Below the pieces are notes generated by a model. The model was not told the DNA's origin, did no database searches, and saw only the letters and a list, made by a program, of their open reading frames with translations. Below are positions 1 to 8,719 of a stretch of DNA of 64,000 nt, piece by piece. The stretch is from the NCBI RefSeq assembly GCF_900129875.1, contig NZ_FQXC01000003.1, forward strand, positions 496,001 to 560,000. The letters are read 5' to 3'. How positions within the stretch are numbered: position 1 is the first letter of the stretch; the number at the start of each line of letters is the position of its first letter. The position numbers and the translations under genes were made by a program. The DNA comes from Marivita hallyeonensis (lineage in GTDB: Bacteria; Pseudomonadota; Alphaproteobacteria; Rhodobacterales; Rhodobacteraceae).

Positions 1-707
1 ATAGGTTTCGTCATCCGGTGTACCGAATTCCCCCCGAGGCGTTGGAAGCGCGGCCTTGGCTGACCCGGCGCGAGATATTGACCAGCGATGTCATGCAGGG
101 TCGCGGGCTTGAGATTGCCTGGGTGGATGACCCGGTCGAGCTGTTCTTCCTGCAGGTGCAGGGGTCTGGCCGCATTCGTTACCCTGACGGGCGAGTCATC
201 CGCGTTGGATATGGCGGCGCGAATGGCCATAACTACAGATCGATCGGGCAAGAACTTGTCCGGCGCGGCGTGTATCAGGCGCATCAGGTCTCGGCGCAGG
301 TGATCCGAAACTGGGTCCGTCGAAACCCGGTCGAAGGCCAAGAGCTTCTGTTTCACAACAAGTCTTACGTGTTTTTCCGTGAGGTGAGCCAAGTCCCTTC
401 AAATCAGGGACCGTTGGGCGCGATGAACCGATCCATCACTCCGATGCGGACGATTGCGGTGGACCCGGCATTCATCCCATTGGGCGCTCCGGTGTGGATC
501 GAAAAGGCGGGGAAAGACCCGCTGAACCGCCTGATGATCGCGCAGGATACCGGCTCTGCCATCAAAGGTGCGCAACGGGCGGATATCTTTGTCGGAACGG
601 GTGACGAGGCGGGTGGAATCGCGGGCCGCATCAAGGACCCCGGTCGCATGGTTGTGCTGATGCCGATCCAGCGCGCCTACGCCTATCTGCCCGAGGATCT
701 GCAATGA
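1..707 (+). CDS. mltA: Membrane-bound lytic murein transglycosylase A, C-terminal part
   Basis: Truncated at its 5' end by the window edge; the frame is open from base 3 without a start. The visible ~234 residues cover the C-terminal part of the MltA barrel and the 3D domain (TIAVDPAFIPLGAPVWI, then MIAQDTGSAIKGAQRADIFVG), which carries the conserved aspartates of this family. MltA cleaves peptidoglycan glycan strands to give 1,6-anhydro-muramyl products and acts in the periplasm, usually as a lipoprotein, but the signal peptide lies outside the window. The stop overlaps the next gene by ATGA, so it is cotranslated with the Smr-domain gene. Confidence 0.9.
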   Translation, partial: RFRHPVYRIPPEALEARPWLTRREILTSDVMQGRGLEIAWVDDPVELFFLQVQGSGRIRYPDGRVIRVGYGGANGHNYRSIGQELVRRGVYQAHQVSAQVIRNWVRRNPVEGQELLFHNKSYVFFREVSQVPSNQGPLGAMNRSITPMRTIAVDPAFIPLGAPVWIEKAGKDPLNRLMIAQDTGSAIKGAQRADIFVGTGDEAGGIAGRIKDPGRMVVLMPIQRAYAYLPEDLQ

Positions 708-1291
708 GCCGACGGAAACTTAGAGCGGACGAGCGCGAGCTTTGGCAGAAAGTGGCGCATTCAACGAAGCCGCTTCCCGAGGCTCTGCATCGCGAGAAGG
801 CCGTCAAGACCGCGCCGACACTGCGACAGAAACCGGAGCCGCAACCGATGGATTTGCTAAAAGCCTTCGGTGTTGGTGCGAAATCGGCTTTGCCACATGG
901 GCAGATCACGACGCCCCAACCGACCACCCGCTCTACGCAAAACATGGACAAAAAGACCTTCGGCAAGATGCGCCGTGGAAAGCTTGTGCCCGAAGCCCGG
1001 ATTGATTTGCACGGTATGACGCTTGACCAGGCCCATCCTGCACTGACGCGGTTTATTTTTACGTCGCATAGTCGCGGGTTTCGTCTGGTTCTTGTGATTA
1101 CGGGCAAGGGCCGCAGCGAAGACCCGTATGATCCGATGCCGCGCCAAAGAGGGGTCCTGAAGCGACAAGTACCGATGTGGTTGAAGATGGCCCCGCTTGC
1201 GTCTGTCGTTCTCGAAGTCACCGAAGCGCATCTGCGCCACGGGGGTGGTGGCGCGTATTACGTTTACTTGCGCAGAACATCCCGCACGTGA
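704..1291 (+). CDS. Smr (small MutS-related) domain protein
   Basis: 195 residues. The first ~95 are polar and probably disordered; the C-terminal half is an Smr domain with the signatures RIDLHGMTLDQAH (about residues 99-111) and VITGKGRS. Smr domains are nucleic-acid endonuclease/nickase modules; stand-alone members of this size are common in alphaproteobacteria and their cellular role is poorly defined. The ATG overlaps the mltA stop by four bases. The 3' end overlaps bchO tail-to-tail by 28 bases, which makes this gene the immediate border of the photosynthesis cluster. Confidence 0.85.
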   Translation: MSRRKLRADERELWQKVAHSTKPLPEALHREKAVKTAPTLRQKPEPQPMDLLKAFGVGAKSALPHGQITTPQPTTRSTQNMDKKTFGKMRRGKLVPEARIDLHGMTLDQAHPALTRFIFTSHSRGFRLVLVITGKGRSEDPYDPMPRQRGVLKRQVPMWLKMAPLASVVLEVTEAHLRHGGGGAYYVYLRRTSRT

Positions 1292-2130
1292 TCGGCGACC
1301 AACCCCGGTGCTTCTTCGTGTAGCAAATGCCCGTAACCTTCGTACGATGTCACAGTCGCATGTGGCATCCGCGCGGCCACGTCTTTCACGGATTTCGGTG
1401 AAACCGCCTTGTCCTTTTCGCCCACAAGGAAAACGCAGGGCACTTCGATCCTTGGAAGGTCGGCCATGAGCCCATCGAGCTTCCATTGCGCCATCATCAT
1501 CAGCGTGCCGTCGACGTGATCCTTGTTTCGGAACAGTCTGGCGTAAAGATCGAGCCCTTCGGCCGAGATGTTCGATCCCGTGGTCGACATCAGAGAGATG
1601 ACCTGTTCCGGCCCGGACATGCGCCGCTTGATCATGTTCGTCATCAAAGGACTCATCGCGACGACTCGGGCAGCCATAGGGAACAGAACACCCGCTATTC
1701 CCTTAAAGGGGGTTAAGGCCGGGTTAACCCCAATGAGCGGTGTGTTAGAGCCTGTTTCCTGCAAAAGGCGGAGCGCCAAAGCCGCCCCGGCGGAATGTGC
1801 GAGAACGGCTTTCAGTTGCCAGCCCTGATCATCGATGAGGCTCTGAAGATCCTGTGCCATGAGCGGTAAGGAAGATCGATGACGAGACCCGAGTTTCGTG
1901 AAACCGTGACCCGGAAGGTCAATCGCGATGACGTGGTGATCCTTGGCAAGATCCGTCATCACATCGCGCCAGGAATGGGTCGATCCGCTTGCGCCATGCA
2001 AAAGCAGAACCGTCTCGCCCTCTCCCATTTCCTGAACATGCCAGACGTGCGGGCGCACCGATACAAAGCGGGAATGCTCTGCATGTGGCCACGCGGTCAG
2101 TGTTTGCGCCACACCCATTGCATCATTCAC
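1264..2130 (-). CDS. bchO: BchO, alpha/beta hydrolase of the Mg-chelatase operon
   Basis: 288 residues, GTG start overlapping the end of bchD by eight bases. It has an alpha/beta-hydrolase fold: oxyanion-loop LLLHGASGSTHSWRD, strand-turn IAIDLPGHG, nucleophile elbow AHSAGA and a late histidine in GYGHLLHEE. BchO is a conserved accessory gene next to bchD and bchI in purple bacteria; its substrate is not established, although it is often called a magnesium-chelatase accessory protein. Position and similarity to that family make the call secure; the catalytic role is inferred only from the fold. Confidence 0.92.
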   Translation of the reverse strand: MNDAMGVAQTLTAWPHAEHSRFVSVRPHVWHVQEMGEGETVLLLHGASGSTHSWRDVMTDLAKDHHVIAIDLPGHGFTKLGSRHRSSLPLMAQDLQSLIDDQGWQLKAVLAHSAGAALALRLLQETGSNTPLIGVNPALTPFKGIAGVLFPMAARVVAMSPLMTNMIKRRMSGPEQVISLMSTTGSNISAEGLDLYARLFRNKDHVDGTLMMMAQWKLDGLMADLPRIEVPCVFLVGEKDKAVSPKSVKDVAARMPHATVTSYEGYGHLLHEEAPGLVADHVRDVLRK

Positions 2131-3814
2131 CGAGAGCCGAATGAATGGCGCGGCTCAGTCCCATCGCGTCGGCGCGCGGCAGAGGGATGTATTTGGCCGC
2201 CATGACCCCGCATAGCTGTTGCAGATCCCGGTGCGGTCTTATCGATGTGTCGATCATCGCGCTGGGCAGGCTCATATTTCTGATGTGACGGGCCATGGTG
2301 TGGGCATCTTCCTGCGCCGCCTGGCGTCCGGTTTTGCCGGGCAGCGGGACATTGGCGCGACCATCGGTCAGGACGGCAAGCGAAGGGGAAAGTCCTTGCG
2401 CCCGGACACGTTGCGCCAATTCTCCGGCGGCCTTCAGACCCGAGGCCAACGGTGTTCCACCTCCCCCGGGCAGTCCCGCCAGACGGCGTTTGGTCTGAAC
2501 GAGGGATCGTGTCGGTGGCAGGATCAGGTCGGCGCCTTCGCCGCGAAACGCAATAAGCGCGACGTGATCGCGTCGGGCATAGGCGTCGGCAAGCATCAGT
2601 TCGACCGCGCCCTTTGCTTCTGCCAGTCGCGCAACGGCGGACGACCCGGAGGCATCTACAGCAAAGATCACCAGACGGTCAGAGACTTCCTGATACCTGC
2701 GGACATGAACGTCGGAAGCGTGAATCAGTACACCTTGCCTGTCAGGAAACTGTGCGCGGCGAATGGTTTGCCACGGCACTGCGGCCCGTAAGGTCGCGAC
2801 AATGTCTATGCGATTGCCGCCATCCAGCCGTCCGGGACGAGACGGCAAAGGACGACCCCGGCGATTGCCGCGCTTCTTGTCCCCTGCGCCGCTTGATCCG
2901 GACGCGGTCTTCGTGCGTCCCGATCCTTCGAGCGCTGCAAGTACGTCAAACGGCAGAATGGCTTTGACAGCTTGGATCAAAAGTTCGTCCGGGATGGTCA
3001 GTTCCGACTCATCCTGTTTCGGCGACTGCGCGTCCGGAGTGTCGTCCGGTTTCGTCTCAGTGTCCTGATCCTCAGGCGGGTCTTCATCAACCGGCATCTG
3101 AGTTGCGCGATGCGCGTAGACCAGTTGCACCGCGATCTGTAGATCTTCATCGGTGACCGTTTTCCGGTTATTCAGAGCCGCATTCGCCCGCGCAGCGGCC
3201 AAAGCCAGAAGCGGTGCGCGCAGCGATAGAATCCCAAACCGCGCCGCTGTGATGGCGAGGGCATCCACCGTGCCTTCCGGAATTTTGACATCGTTCAGGA
3301 TTGCACGAGCCTGGGTCAGGCTCTCGGGCGGAATGACCATGCTGGCCAATTCGACGTATCGCAGCCCCTCAAGGTCGACCCGGAAGGCAAGGCGTTCCGT
3401 GATCGCACGCGGGGCAACCTCATCCTCTTCGGCGCCTTCATCCAGCAGCAACAGGCAGTGTCCGGTTTTTGCGTCCAATGTCTGCGACAGACGGGCGGCC
3501 AGACCCGCTTCGCACCGTTCCGCCATCGTCAAGATGATCGGCTTCGGGGTCGCAAGAAGTCCCTTCGCAATGACGATGCGCCCCTGTGTGAGCGTCTCGC
3601 CAACATCGACACCGCCAAAGAGTTGCAAATCACTGATCGACGGGGAAATGCGCCGCGCTTGGGGGAACAGCGTTTTGAACGGGGCGGTGAAGGACTCGCG
3701 CACCGGTCCGGCGCGTGACCTCAGGTGAAGACCGCCAAGCCCGGCTGGGTCCACTGCCAACAGGGTCAGCGCCAATTGGCCCTGCACCTGAACGGCAGAA
3801 GGGTCTTCGATCAT
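2123..3814 (-). CDS. bchD: Magnesium chelatase subunit D
   Basis: 563 residues, the usual BchD length. The N-terminal ~260 residues are an AAA+-like domain without a good Walker A motif, followed by an acidic, proline-rich linker (near EDPPEDQDTETKPDD) and a C-terminal von Willebrand A domain with the MIDAS motif DASGSSA and LTDGRANVPL. BchD forms a double-ring complex with BchI that drives ATP-dependent Mg insertion into protoporphyrin IX by BchH. The start overlaps the bchI stop by ATGA, and bchO follows with an overlap, so crtA-bchI-bchD-bchO looks like one transcript. Confidence 0.97.
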   Translation of the reverse strand: MIEDPSAVQVQGQLALTLLAVDPAGLGGLHLRSRAGPVRESFTAPFKTLFPQARRISPSISDLQLFGGVDVGETLTQGRIVIAKGLLATPKPIILTMAERCEAGLAARLSQTLDAKTGHCLLLLDEGAEEDEVAPRAITERLAFRVDLEGLRYVELASMVIPPESLTQARAILNDVKIPEGTVDALAITAARFGILSLRAPLLALAAARANAALNNRKTVTDEDLQIAVQLVYAHRATQMPVDEDPPEDQDTETKPDDTPDAQSPKQDESELTIPDELLIQAVKAILPFDVLAALEGSGRTKTASGSSGAGDKKRGNRRGRPLPSRPGRLDGGNRIDIVATLRAAVPWQTIRRAQFPDRQGVLIHASDVHVRRYQEVSDRLVIFAVDASGSSAVARLAEAKGAVELMLADAYARRDHVALIAFRGEGADLILPPTRSLVQTKRRLAGLPGGGGTPLASGLKAAGELAQRVRAQGLSPSLAVLTDGRANVPLPGKTGRQAAQEDAHTMARHIRNMSLPSAMIDTSIRPHRDLQQLCGVMAAKYIPLPRADAMGLSRAIHSALGE

Positions 3815-4815
3815 GCAAAGACTTCCTCGACCGTGCGCATGACACGTGTCGAAGAACCCGCGTCGTCGAGCGGATCGCGGCGCATGCGATGGCTAAGCGC
3901 CATCGGAGCGACGGACCGTAGATGTTCGCGCGTCACCACGTTGCTACCTTCATAGGCGGCAAGCGCACGCGCGGCTCGCAGAAGCGTAAGCTCGCCGCGC
4001 AACCCATCAGACCCGATCGCAACGCACAGCCCGGCGCAATCTCGCAGCGTGTCGTCGGGCGCGTCGGTCTGGGCAAGCTGCGCACGGGCGGCAAGAATGC
4101 GGTCACGCACGATTTGATCTTCGCCGGACCACTTTTTGACGAACATGTCAGGATCGGTGTCGAACGCGGCGCGGCGGCGGATCACCTCGATCCTCTCCTC
4201 GATGTCGTCCGGAGACCGCACTTCGACAGACAGCCCAAACCGATCAAGCAGTTGCGGGCGCAATTCGCCTTCTTCCGGGTTGCCGGAACCGACAAGCACG
4301 AACCGCGCGTCGTGTCGGACGGACAAACCTTCACGTTCGATCACGTTCTCCCCCGATTGCGCCACGTCGAGGAGGAGGTCGACAAGGTGATCCTCGAGCA
4401 GGTTCACTTCGTCGATGTAAAGATATCCGCGGTTGGCGCGGGCCAGCAGACCGGGTTCAAACGCTTTTTCCCCACGGCTCAGCGCGCGCTCAATGTCGAG
4501 CGCGCCGACCAGCCGGTCTTCGGTTGTCCCGAGTGGAAGGTCAACGACCGGTGTCGGCGCCTCGATAACCTCGCCTGACAAGGGGTCGGCCCAATCGGGC
4601 TGGTCCTCGGGCCTTTCAGCATTGGTGCTGCTGCCCTTTAACTTGCGGATCGGTGGCAACAAAGCGGCGAGGGCGCGGACGGCGGTCGATTTGCCGGTGC
4701 CGCGATCCCCGAACACAAGGACACCGCCGATGCCCGGATCGACCGCGGTTAGGATCATGGCCAGCTTCATCTGCTCTTGGCCGACTATGGCGGAGAACGG
4801 GAAAGGATGTTTCAT
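3811..4815 (-). CDS. bchI: Magnesium chelatase ATPase subunit I
   Basis: 334 residues starting MKHPFPFSAIVGQ. I prefer this ATG at 4815 to one 14 codons upstream because it overlaps the crtA stop by ATGA and gives the usual family N-terminus. Walker A is GDRGTGKS (residues 36-43); Walker B is YLYIDEVNLL. BchI is the AAA+ motor of Mg-chelatase, the first committed step of bacteriochlorophyll synthesis, and works with BchD and BchH (BchH is encoded about 31 kb away in this cluster). Confidence 0.98.
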   Translation of the reverse strand: MKHPFPFSAIVGQEQMKLAMILTAVDPGIGGVLVFGDRGTGKSTAVRALAALLPPIRKLKGSSTNAERPEDQPDWADPLSGEVIEAPTPVVDLPLGTTEDRLVGALDIERALSRGEKAFEPGLLARANRGYLYIDEVNLLEDHLVDLLLDVAQSGENVIEREGLSVRHDARFVLVGSGNPEEGELRPQLLDRFGLSVEVRSPDDIEERIEVIRRRAAFDTDPDMFVKKWSGEDQIVRDRILAARAQLAQTDAPDDTLRDCAGLCVAIGSDGLRGELTLLRAARALAAYEGSNVVTREHLRSVAPMALSHRMRRDPLDDAGSSTRVMRTVEEVFA

Positions 4816-5519
4816 GCTGCGATGTCCTTCAGAATGCGGGGGCATTGGCCTTCCCATCTGCCGGTTTCACCGGCGACGCGAAAACGTGCGTAAAGCTCTT
4901 CACGGAACCATTTCCCGTCGCGCACTGCGCGGATGGCCTTGGCGTGGGGTCCGTCTTTGCGGGCGAAATTGGCCATCGTATCGGCATCAGGCCAAATCGA
5001 AAAAGTGATCTGCTGAAGAAGCGGAACCTCACCAATGCCGATCTTGAACATGACGTTTGGATCGTCACCTATGACCCCGCTGATATCCGGAACGCGCTTC
5101 CAGAATTGTGCTGCCACTTTGGGCTTCACTGTCGCGCGGGTGAGTGCCGCAATCGGACCGGTCGGAGGTGGAGATTCTTCCACGAACGGGGTGTGTCCTG
5201 ACCACGCGCCGCGTGACGAATAGGGAGTCAGAAAAACGGTCCACGCTTCGCTGGCATGTTTCCCGTATCTTGCGAACAGCGGTTCGGACCCGATGGCCTC
5301 TCGCGCACGATCCTCACTGCGCCAAACACCAAGGATTGCGTAGACGGCCGTGTTCGGAATGGGCGTGAAGCCTTCGCCTGTGCCAGAGCCGCAGAGTTTC
5401 CAGAATTGCAGGCCGGCGATTCGAGGAAGCGACAGGCGTGCCGCACCCATCATGGTCAACGCCCACACGCGCGAAAGCGGTGTGTCAAAGCGATAAAAGC
5501 TCAGGCTGACGGTCTGCAT
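4812..5519 (-). CDS. crtA: Spheroidene monooxygenase CrtA
   Basis: 235 residues from the ATG at 5519 (MQTVSLSFYRFDTPL); an in-frame ATG at 5531 would add four residues, but it lies three bases from a PpsR palindrome and has no ribosome-binding site. CrtA is an oxygen-dependent ketolase that converts spheroidene to spheroidenone, the end step of the purple-bacterial carotenoid pathway, and accounts for the pink-red colour of many aerobic phototrophs. It is divergent from crtI across a region with two PpsR sites and overlaps bchI by ATGA. Confidence 0.95.
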   Translation of the reverse strand: MQTVSLSFYRFDTPLSRVWALTMMGAARLSLPRIAGLQFWKLCGSGTGEGFTPIPNTAVYAILGVWRSEDRAREAIGSEPLFARYGKHASEAWTVFLTPYSSRGAWSGHTPFVEESPPPTGPIAALTRATVKPKVAAQFWKRVPDISGVIGDDPNVMFKIGIGEVPLLQQITFSIWPDADTMANFARKDGPHAKAIRAVRDGKWFREELYARFRVAGETGRWEGQCPRILKDIAA

Positions 5520-5533
5520 GTGGGTTCCCATAG

Positions 5534-5551
5534 TGTCAACTTAGTCTGACA
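5534..5551. promoter_or_regulatory. PpsR/CrtJ-type palindrome, crtA side
   Basis: TGTCAACTTAGTCTGACA is an exact TGT-N12-ACA match, the binding motif of the PpsR/CrtJ repressor. It lies directly upstream of crtA in the crtA-crtI divergent region, 58 bp from a second site. Confidence 0.85.
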
Positions 5552-5609
5552 CATTTCGTAGAAACAGGGAAGATATTTAATTTACTGGAAGCTGCGACAG
5601 CGATAAGAT

Positions 5610-5627
5610 TGTAAATCTAAGTTGACA
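5610..5627. promoter_or_regulatory. PpsR/CrtJ-type palindrome, crtI side
   Basis: TGTAAATCTAAGTTGACA, an exact TGT-N12-ACA match ending eight bases before the crtI ATG. The wide 58-bp spacing from the crtA-side site fits cooperative binding by looping rather than adjacent binding. Confidence 0.85.
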
Positions 5628-5634
5628 GTATATC

Positions 5635-7194
5635 ATGGTCGCAATGATGACAAAGCTAGACACCGCCCTCGCGGCGCATTCCGACAAACTTTCTGCCGCG
5701 CACGCGATTGTCATCGGTGCTGGCCTCGGCGGGTTGGCATCTGCCATGCGCCTGGGCGCTCTGGGCTACCGGGTGACCGTGATCGACAAGCTGGATGTCC
5801 CCGGCGGGCGTGGGTCCTGCATCTGGAAAAACGGACACCGTTTCGACCTGGGCCCAACCATCGTCACCGTGCCGCAGGTTTTCAAAGAGTTATGGGCCGC
5901 CTGCGGGCGGGATTTCCATCAGGAGGTCGACCTTCGACCGCTGGACCCGTTCTACGAGATTCGATGGCCGGACGGATCGCACTTTACGGCGCGCCAGGAC
6001 ACCGATGCGATGCGCGCAGAGGTTGCGCGTCTGTCACCGAATGACGTCGCCGGGTACGACAAATTTCTGGATGACAGTGAGGAGCGCTACTGGTTCGGGT
6101 TCGAGGATCTGGGCCGCCGGTCCATGCATCGGTTGATGGATCTGATTCGCGTGCTTCCCCGCTTTGCGATGCTGCGCGCCGACCGGTCGGTCTACGCCCA
6201 CGCGGCGAAACGCGTAAAAGATGAGCGTTTGCGCATGGCGCTGTCCTTTCACCCGCTCTTTATCGGTGGCGATCCCTTCAACGTCACGTCGATGTACATC
6301 CTCGTCTCTCACCTCGAGAAGGAATTCGGGGTGCACTATGCGATGGGCGGCGTCGCGGCGATTGCCGAAAACATGGCGAGCATCATCCAGGATCAGGGCG
6401 GCACGCTTCGGATGGAAACCGAGGTGGATGAAATCCTCGTCAAGAACAACCGCGCGCGGGGCGTCAGGCTGACAAACGGTGACGTTCTGATGGCCGATAT
6501 CGTGGTGTCGAACGCGGATGCCGGGTTCACCTATGACCACTTGCTGCGGAATCAGAAAAGAAAACGGTGGACGGCCGGCAAACTGAAGAGCCGCCGTTGG
6601 TCGATGGGCCTTTATGTCTGGTACTTCGGGACGAAAGGTACGCGCGACATGTGGAGCGATGTGGGGCACCACACGATCCTGAACGGACCGCGGTACAAAG
6701 GTCTGGTGCGCGACATCTTCATGAAGGGCAAGGTTGCGAAGGACTTTTCGCTCTATGTTCACCGCCCTACCGTGACAGACCCGACCGCAGCACCCGAGGG
6801 CGATGACACTTTCTATGTGCTGAGCCCGGTTCCTCATTTGGGTCACGCGGATTCAGTGGATTGGTCCGAGATGGAGCGCGAATACCGCGTCCGCTTGACC
6901 AAAGCGCTTGAGGAAGAACTCCTGCCCGGCTTCTCAAGCCGTGTCACAGCGTCCGAGGTCTTCACCCCCGAGACATTCAAGAACCGCTACCTGTCGCCTT
7001 ACGGTTCCGGATTCTCGATCGAGCCTCGCATTCTCCAAAGCGCGTGGTTCCGCCCTCATAATGTGAGTGAAGAGATGCGTGGCCTGTACCTGACCGGGGC
7101 GGGGACACATCCCGGCGCGGGGCTTCCCGGTGTGATCTCATCGGCGGAAGTTCTGGCGCAGCTCGTGCCCGATCCGGCCATGGTGCGCGGATGA
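5635..7194 (+). CDS. crtI: Phytoene desaturase CrtI
   Basis: 519 residues. A Rossmann FAD motif VIGAGLGGLASA occurs at about residues 26-37, followed by DKLDVPGGRG; the C-terminus carries the family motif GAGTHPGAGLPGVISSAE. The enzyme introduces three double bonds into phytoene to give neurosporene in spheroidene-type bacteria. The start is uncertain: ATGs at 5635, 5644 and 5647 are in frame and none has a Shine-Dalgarno; the first is used here. The stop overlaps crtB by ATGA. Confidence 0.96.
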   Translation: MVAMMTKLDTALAAHSDKLSAAHAIVIGAGLGGLASAMRLGALGYRVTVIDKLDVPGGRGSCIWKNGHRFDLGPTIVTVPQVFKELWAACGRDFHQEVDLRPLDPFYEIRWPDGSHFTARQDTDAMRAEVARLSPNDVAGYDKFLDDSEERYWFGFEDLGRRSMHRLMDLIRVLPRFAMLRADRSVYAHAAKRVKDERLRMALSFHPLFIGGDPFNVTSMYILVSHLEKEFGVHYAMGGVAAIAENMASIIQDQGGTLRMETEVDEILVKNNRARGVRLTNGDVLMADIVVSNADAGFTYDHLLRNQKRKRWTAGKLKSRRWSMGLYVWYFGTKGTRDMWSDVGHHTILNGPRYKGLVRDIFMKGKVAKDFSLYVHRPTVTDPTAAPEGDDTFYVLSPVPHLGHADSVDWSEMEREYRVRLTKALEEELLPGFSSRVTASEVFTPETFKNRYLSPYGSGFSIEPRILQSAWFRPHNVSEEMRGLYLTGAGTHPGAGLPGVISSAEVLAQLVPDPAMVRG

Positions 7195-8231
7195 GCGGCT
7201 ATCAGTCGGATATGGAGGCGTGCCGTGAAGCGATCCGGCACGGCTCCCTGTCGTTCCATGCCGCTTCCCGGCTGTTGCCGTCTTCGGTCCGCGATCCCGC
7301 GCTTGCGCTCTATGCCTTCTGCCGTCTGGCGGACGACGCCGTTGATCTTCAGCAGGAAAAGGGCGCTGCAGTTCTGCGCTTGCAAGACCGGTTAGAGCGT
7401 ATTTACGCGGGGAAGCCCGATGATGCGCCCGCGGACCGTGCCTTTGCGCGTGTGGTCGATGAGTTCGAGATGCCGCGCGCGCTGCCGGACGCTTTGCTTG
7501 AGGGTTTGGCATGGGATGCGGTCGGGCGGACCTATGACGACCTGTCCGGCCTTTTCGATTACTCCGCCCGGGTTGCCTCTGCGGTGGGCGTGATGATGTG
7601 TGTCCTGATGCGCGTCCGCGACCCCGATGCGCTTGCCCGTGCCTGCGATCTTGGCGTCGCGATGCAGCTGACCAATATCGCCCGCGACGTTGGCGAAGAT
7701 GCGCTTGAAGGCCGGGTGTACCTGCCGCTTGACTGGCTGAAAGAGGCGGGGCTGACCAAAGATCAGTTCCTGGCAAATCCCAAACCCACCAAGGCGATCC
7801 GGCAAATGACGCGCCGCCTCGTGATGGAAGCCAACAGGCTTTACATGCGGTCCGAAGCAGGCGTCGCCGCGCTTCCGATGACGTCCCGCACCGGTATTTA
7901 CGCCGCCCGCTTCATCTATGCCGGGATTGGCGGTCAGGTGCAGAAGGCCGGGTACGATTCCATCTCGACGCGGGCCCATACATCCAAACCGCAAAAGCTG
8001 GCCTGGGTGGCCGTATCGGCGATGAAAGCCGCTGGCACAGTTGTCATGCCGAAATCCGCCGTTCTCTTTGCACGCTGCCTTCCCGAGACGCAGTTTTTGG
8101 TTCAGGCGGCAGGCCGCGCAACCGAACGCAGAACCCGGTCCGACACTGTGTTCGAAGCGCTGGCACAGGTTGCCTTGCATGAGCGCGCCCGGCGCGATGC
8201 CTTGATAGACGCCCACCGTCGGCCTACCTGA
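7191..8231 (+). CDS. crtB: Phytoene synthase CrtB
   Basis: 346 residues. Two aspartate-rich motifs of head-to-head prenyl synthases are visible: LADDAVDLQ (about residues 47-55) and NIARDVGEDALEGRVYLP. The enzyme condenses two geranylgeranyl diphosphates to phytoene, using GGPP from CrtE in the same cluster. It is coupled to crtI by a four-base overlap and followed five bases later by tspO. Confidence 0.97.
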   Translation: MSGYQSDMEACREAIRHGSLSFHAASRLLPSSVRDPALALYAFCRLADDAVDLQQEKGAAVLRLQDRLERIYAGKPDDAPADRAFARVVDEFEMPRALPDALLEGLAWDAVGRTYDDLSGLFDYSARVASAVGVMMCVLMRVRDPDALARACDLGVAMQLTNIARDVGEDALEGRVYLPLDWLKEAGLTKDQFLANPKPTKAIRQMTRRLVMEANRLYMRSEAGVAALPMTSRTGIYAARFIYAGIGGQVQKAGYDSISTRAHTSKPQKLAWVAVSAMKAAGTVVMPKSAVLFARCLPETQFLVQAAGRATERRTRSDTVFEALAQVALHERARRDALIDAHRRPT

Positions 8232-8236
8232 CCATC

Positions 8237-8719
8237 ATGTTTTGGCTCTTGTTCGGAATTTTCCTACTTGCCTGCTTCGCGGCAGGTGCAACCGGAGGGT
8301 TGTTCCCTCCCGGTCCGTGGTACCGCAATCTGAACAAACCCTCTTGGACGCCCCCGGACTGGGTGTTTCCCGTGACCTGGACGACGCTGTATCTGTGTAT
8401 GTCCGCCGCAGGCGCGCGGGTCGCACTCAGCCCGGACAATGCTGTGGCGATGGCCCTGTGGTCTTTGCAGATCGCACTGAACGGGCTTTGGACACCGGTG
8501 TTTTTCGGGTTGAAGCGCATCAAATTGGGGATGTTCGTTCTAGTTGCGCTGTGGCTATCCGTGGCGGCAACGCTTCTTGCACTTATGCAGGTCGATTTGA
8601 TCGCGGGTCTGCTGTTTGTTCCCTACCTCATCTGGGTCAGCATCGCCGGCGCGTTGAACGCAAGCGTTTGGCGCTTGAACAAGGAAGAGGCGAATTCCCC
8701 GAGACCTGCGTCGACCTAA
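8237..8719 (+). CDS. tspO: TspO/MBR family tryptophan-rich sensory protein (CrtK)
   Basis: 160 residues with five hydrophobic segments and the family pattern PGPWYRNLNKPSWTPPDWVF. TspO is an outer-membrane or envelope tetrapyrrole-binding protein; in Rhodobacter it lies in the same crtIB-tspO arrangement and dampens expression of photosynthesis genes in response to oxygen. Five bases separate it from crtB, so it is probably cotranscribed. Its stop overlaps the crtC stop tail-to-tail by three bases. Confidence 0.93.
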   Translation: MFWLLFGIFLLACFAAGATGGLFPPGPWYRNLNKPSWTPPDWVFPVTWTTLYLCMSAAGARVALSPDNAVAMALWSLQIALNGLWTPVFFGLKRIKLGMFVLVALWLSVAATLLALMQVDLIAGLLFVPYLIWVSIAGALNASVWRLNKEEANSPRPAST

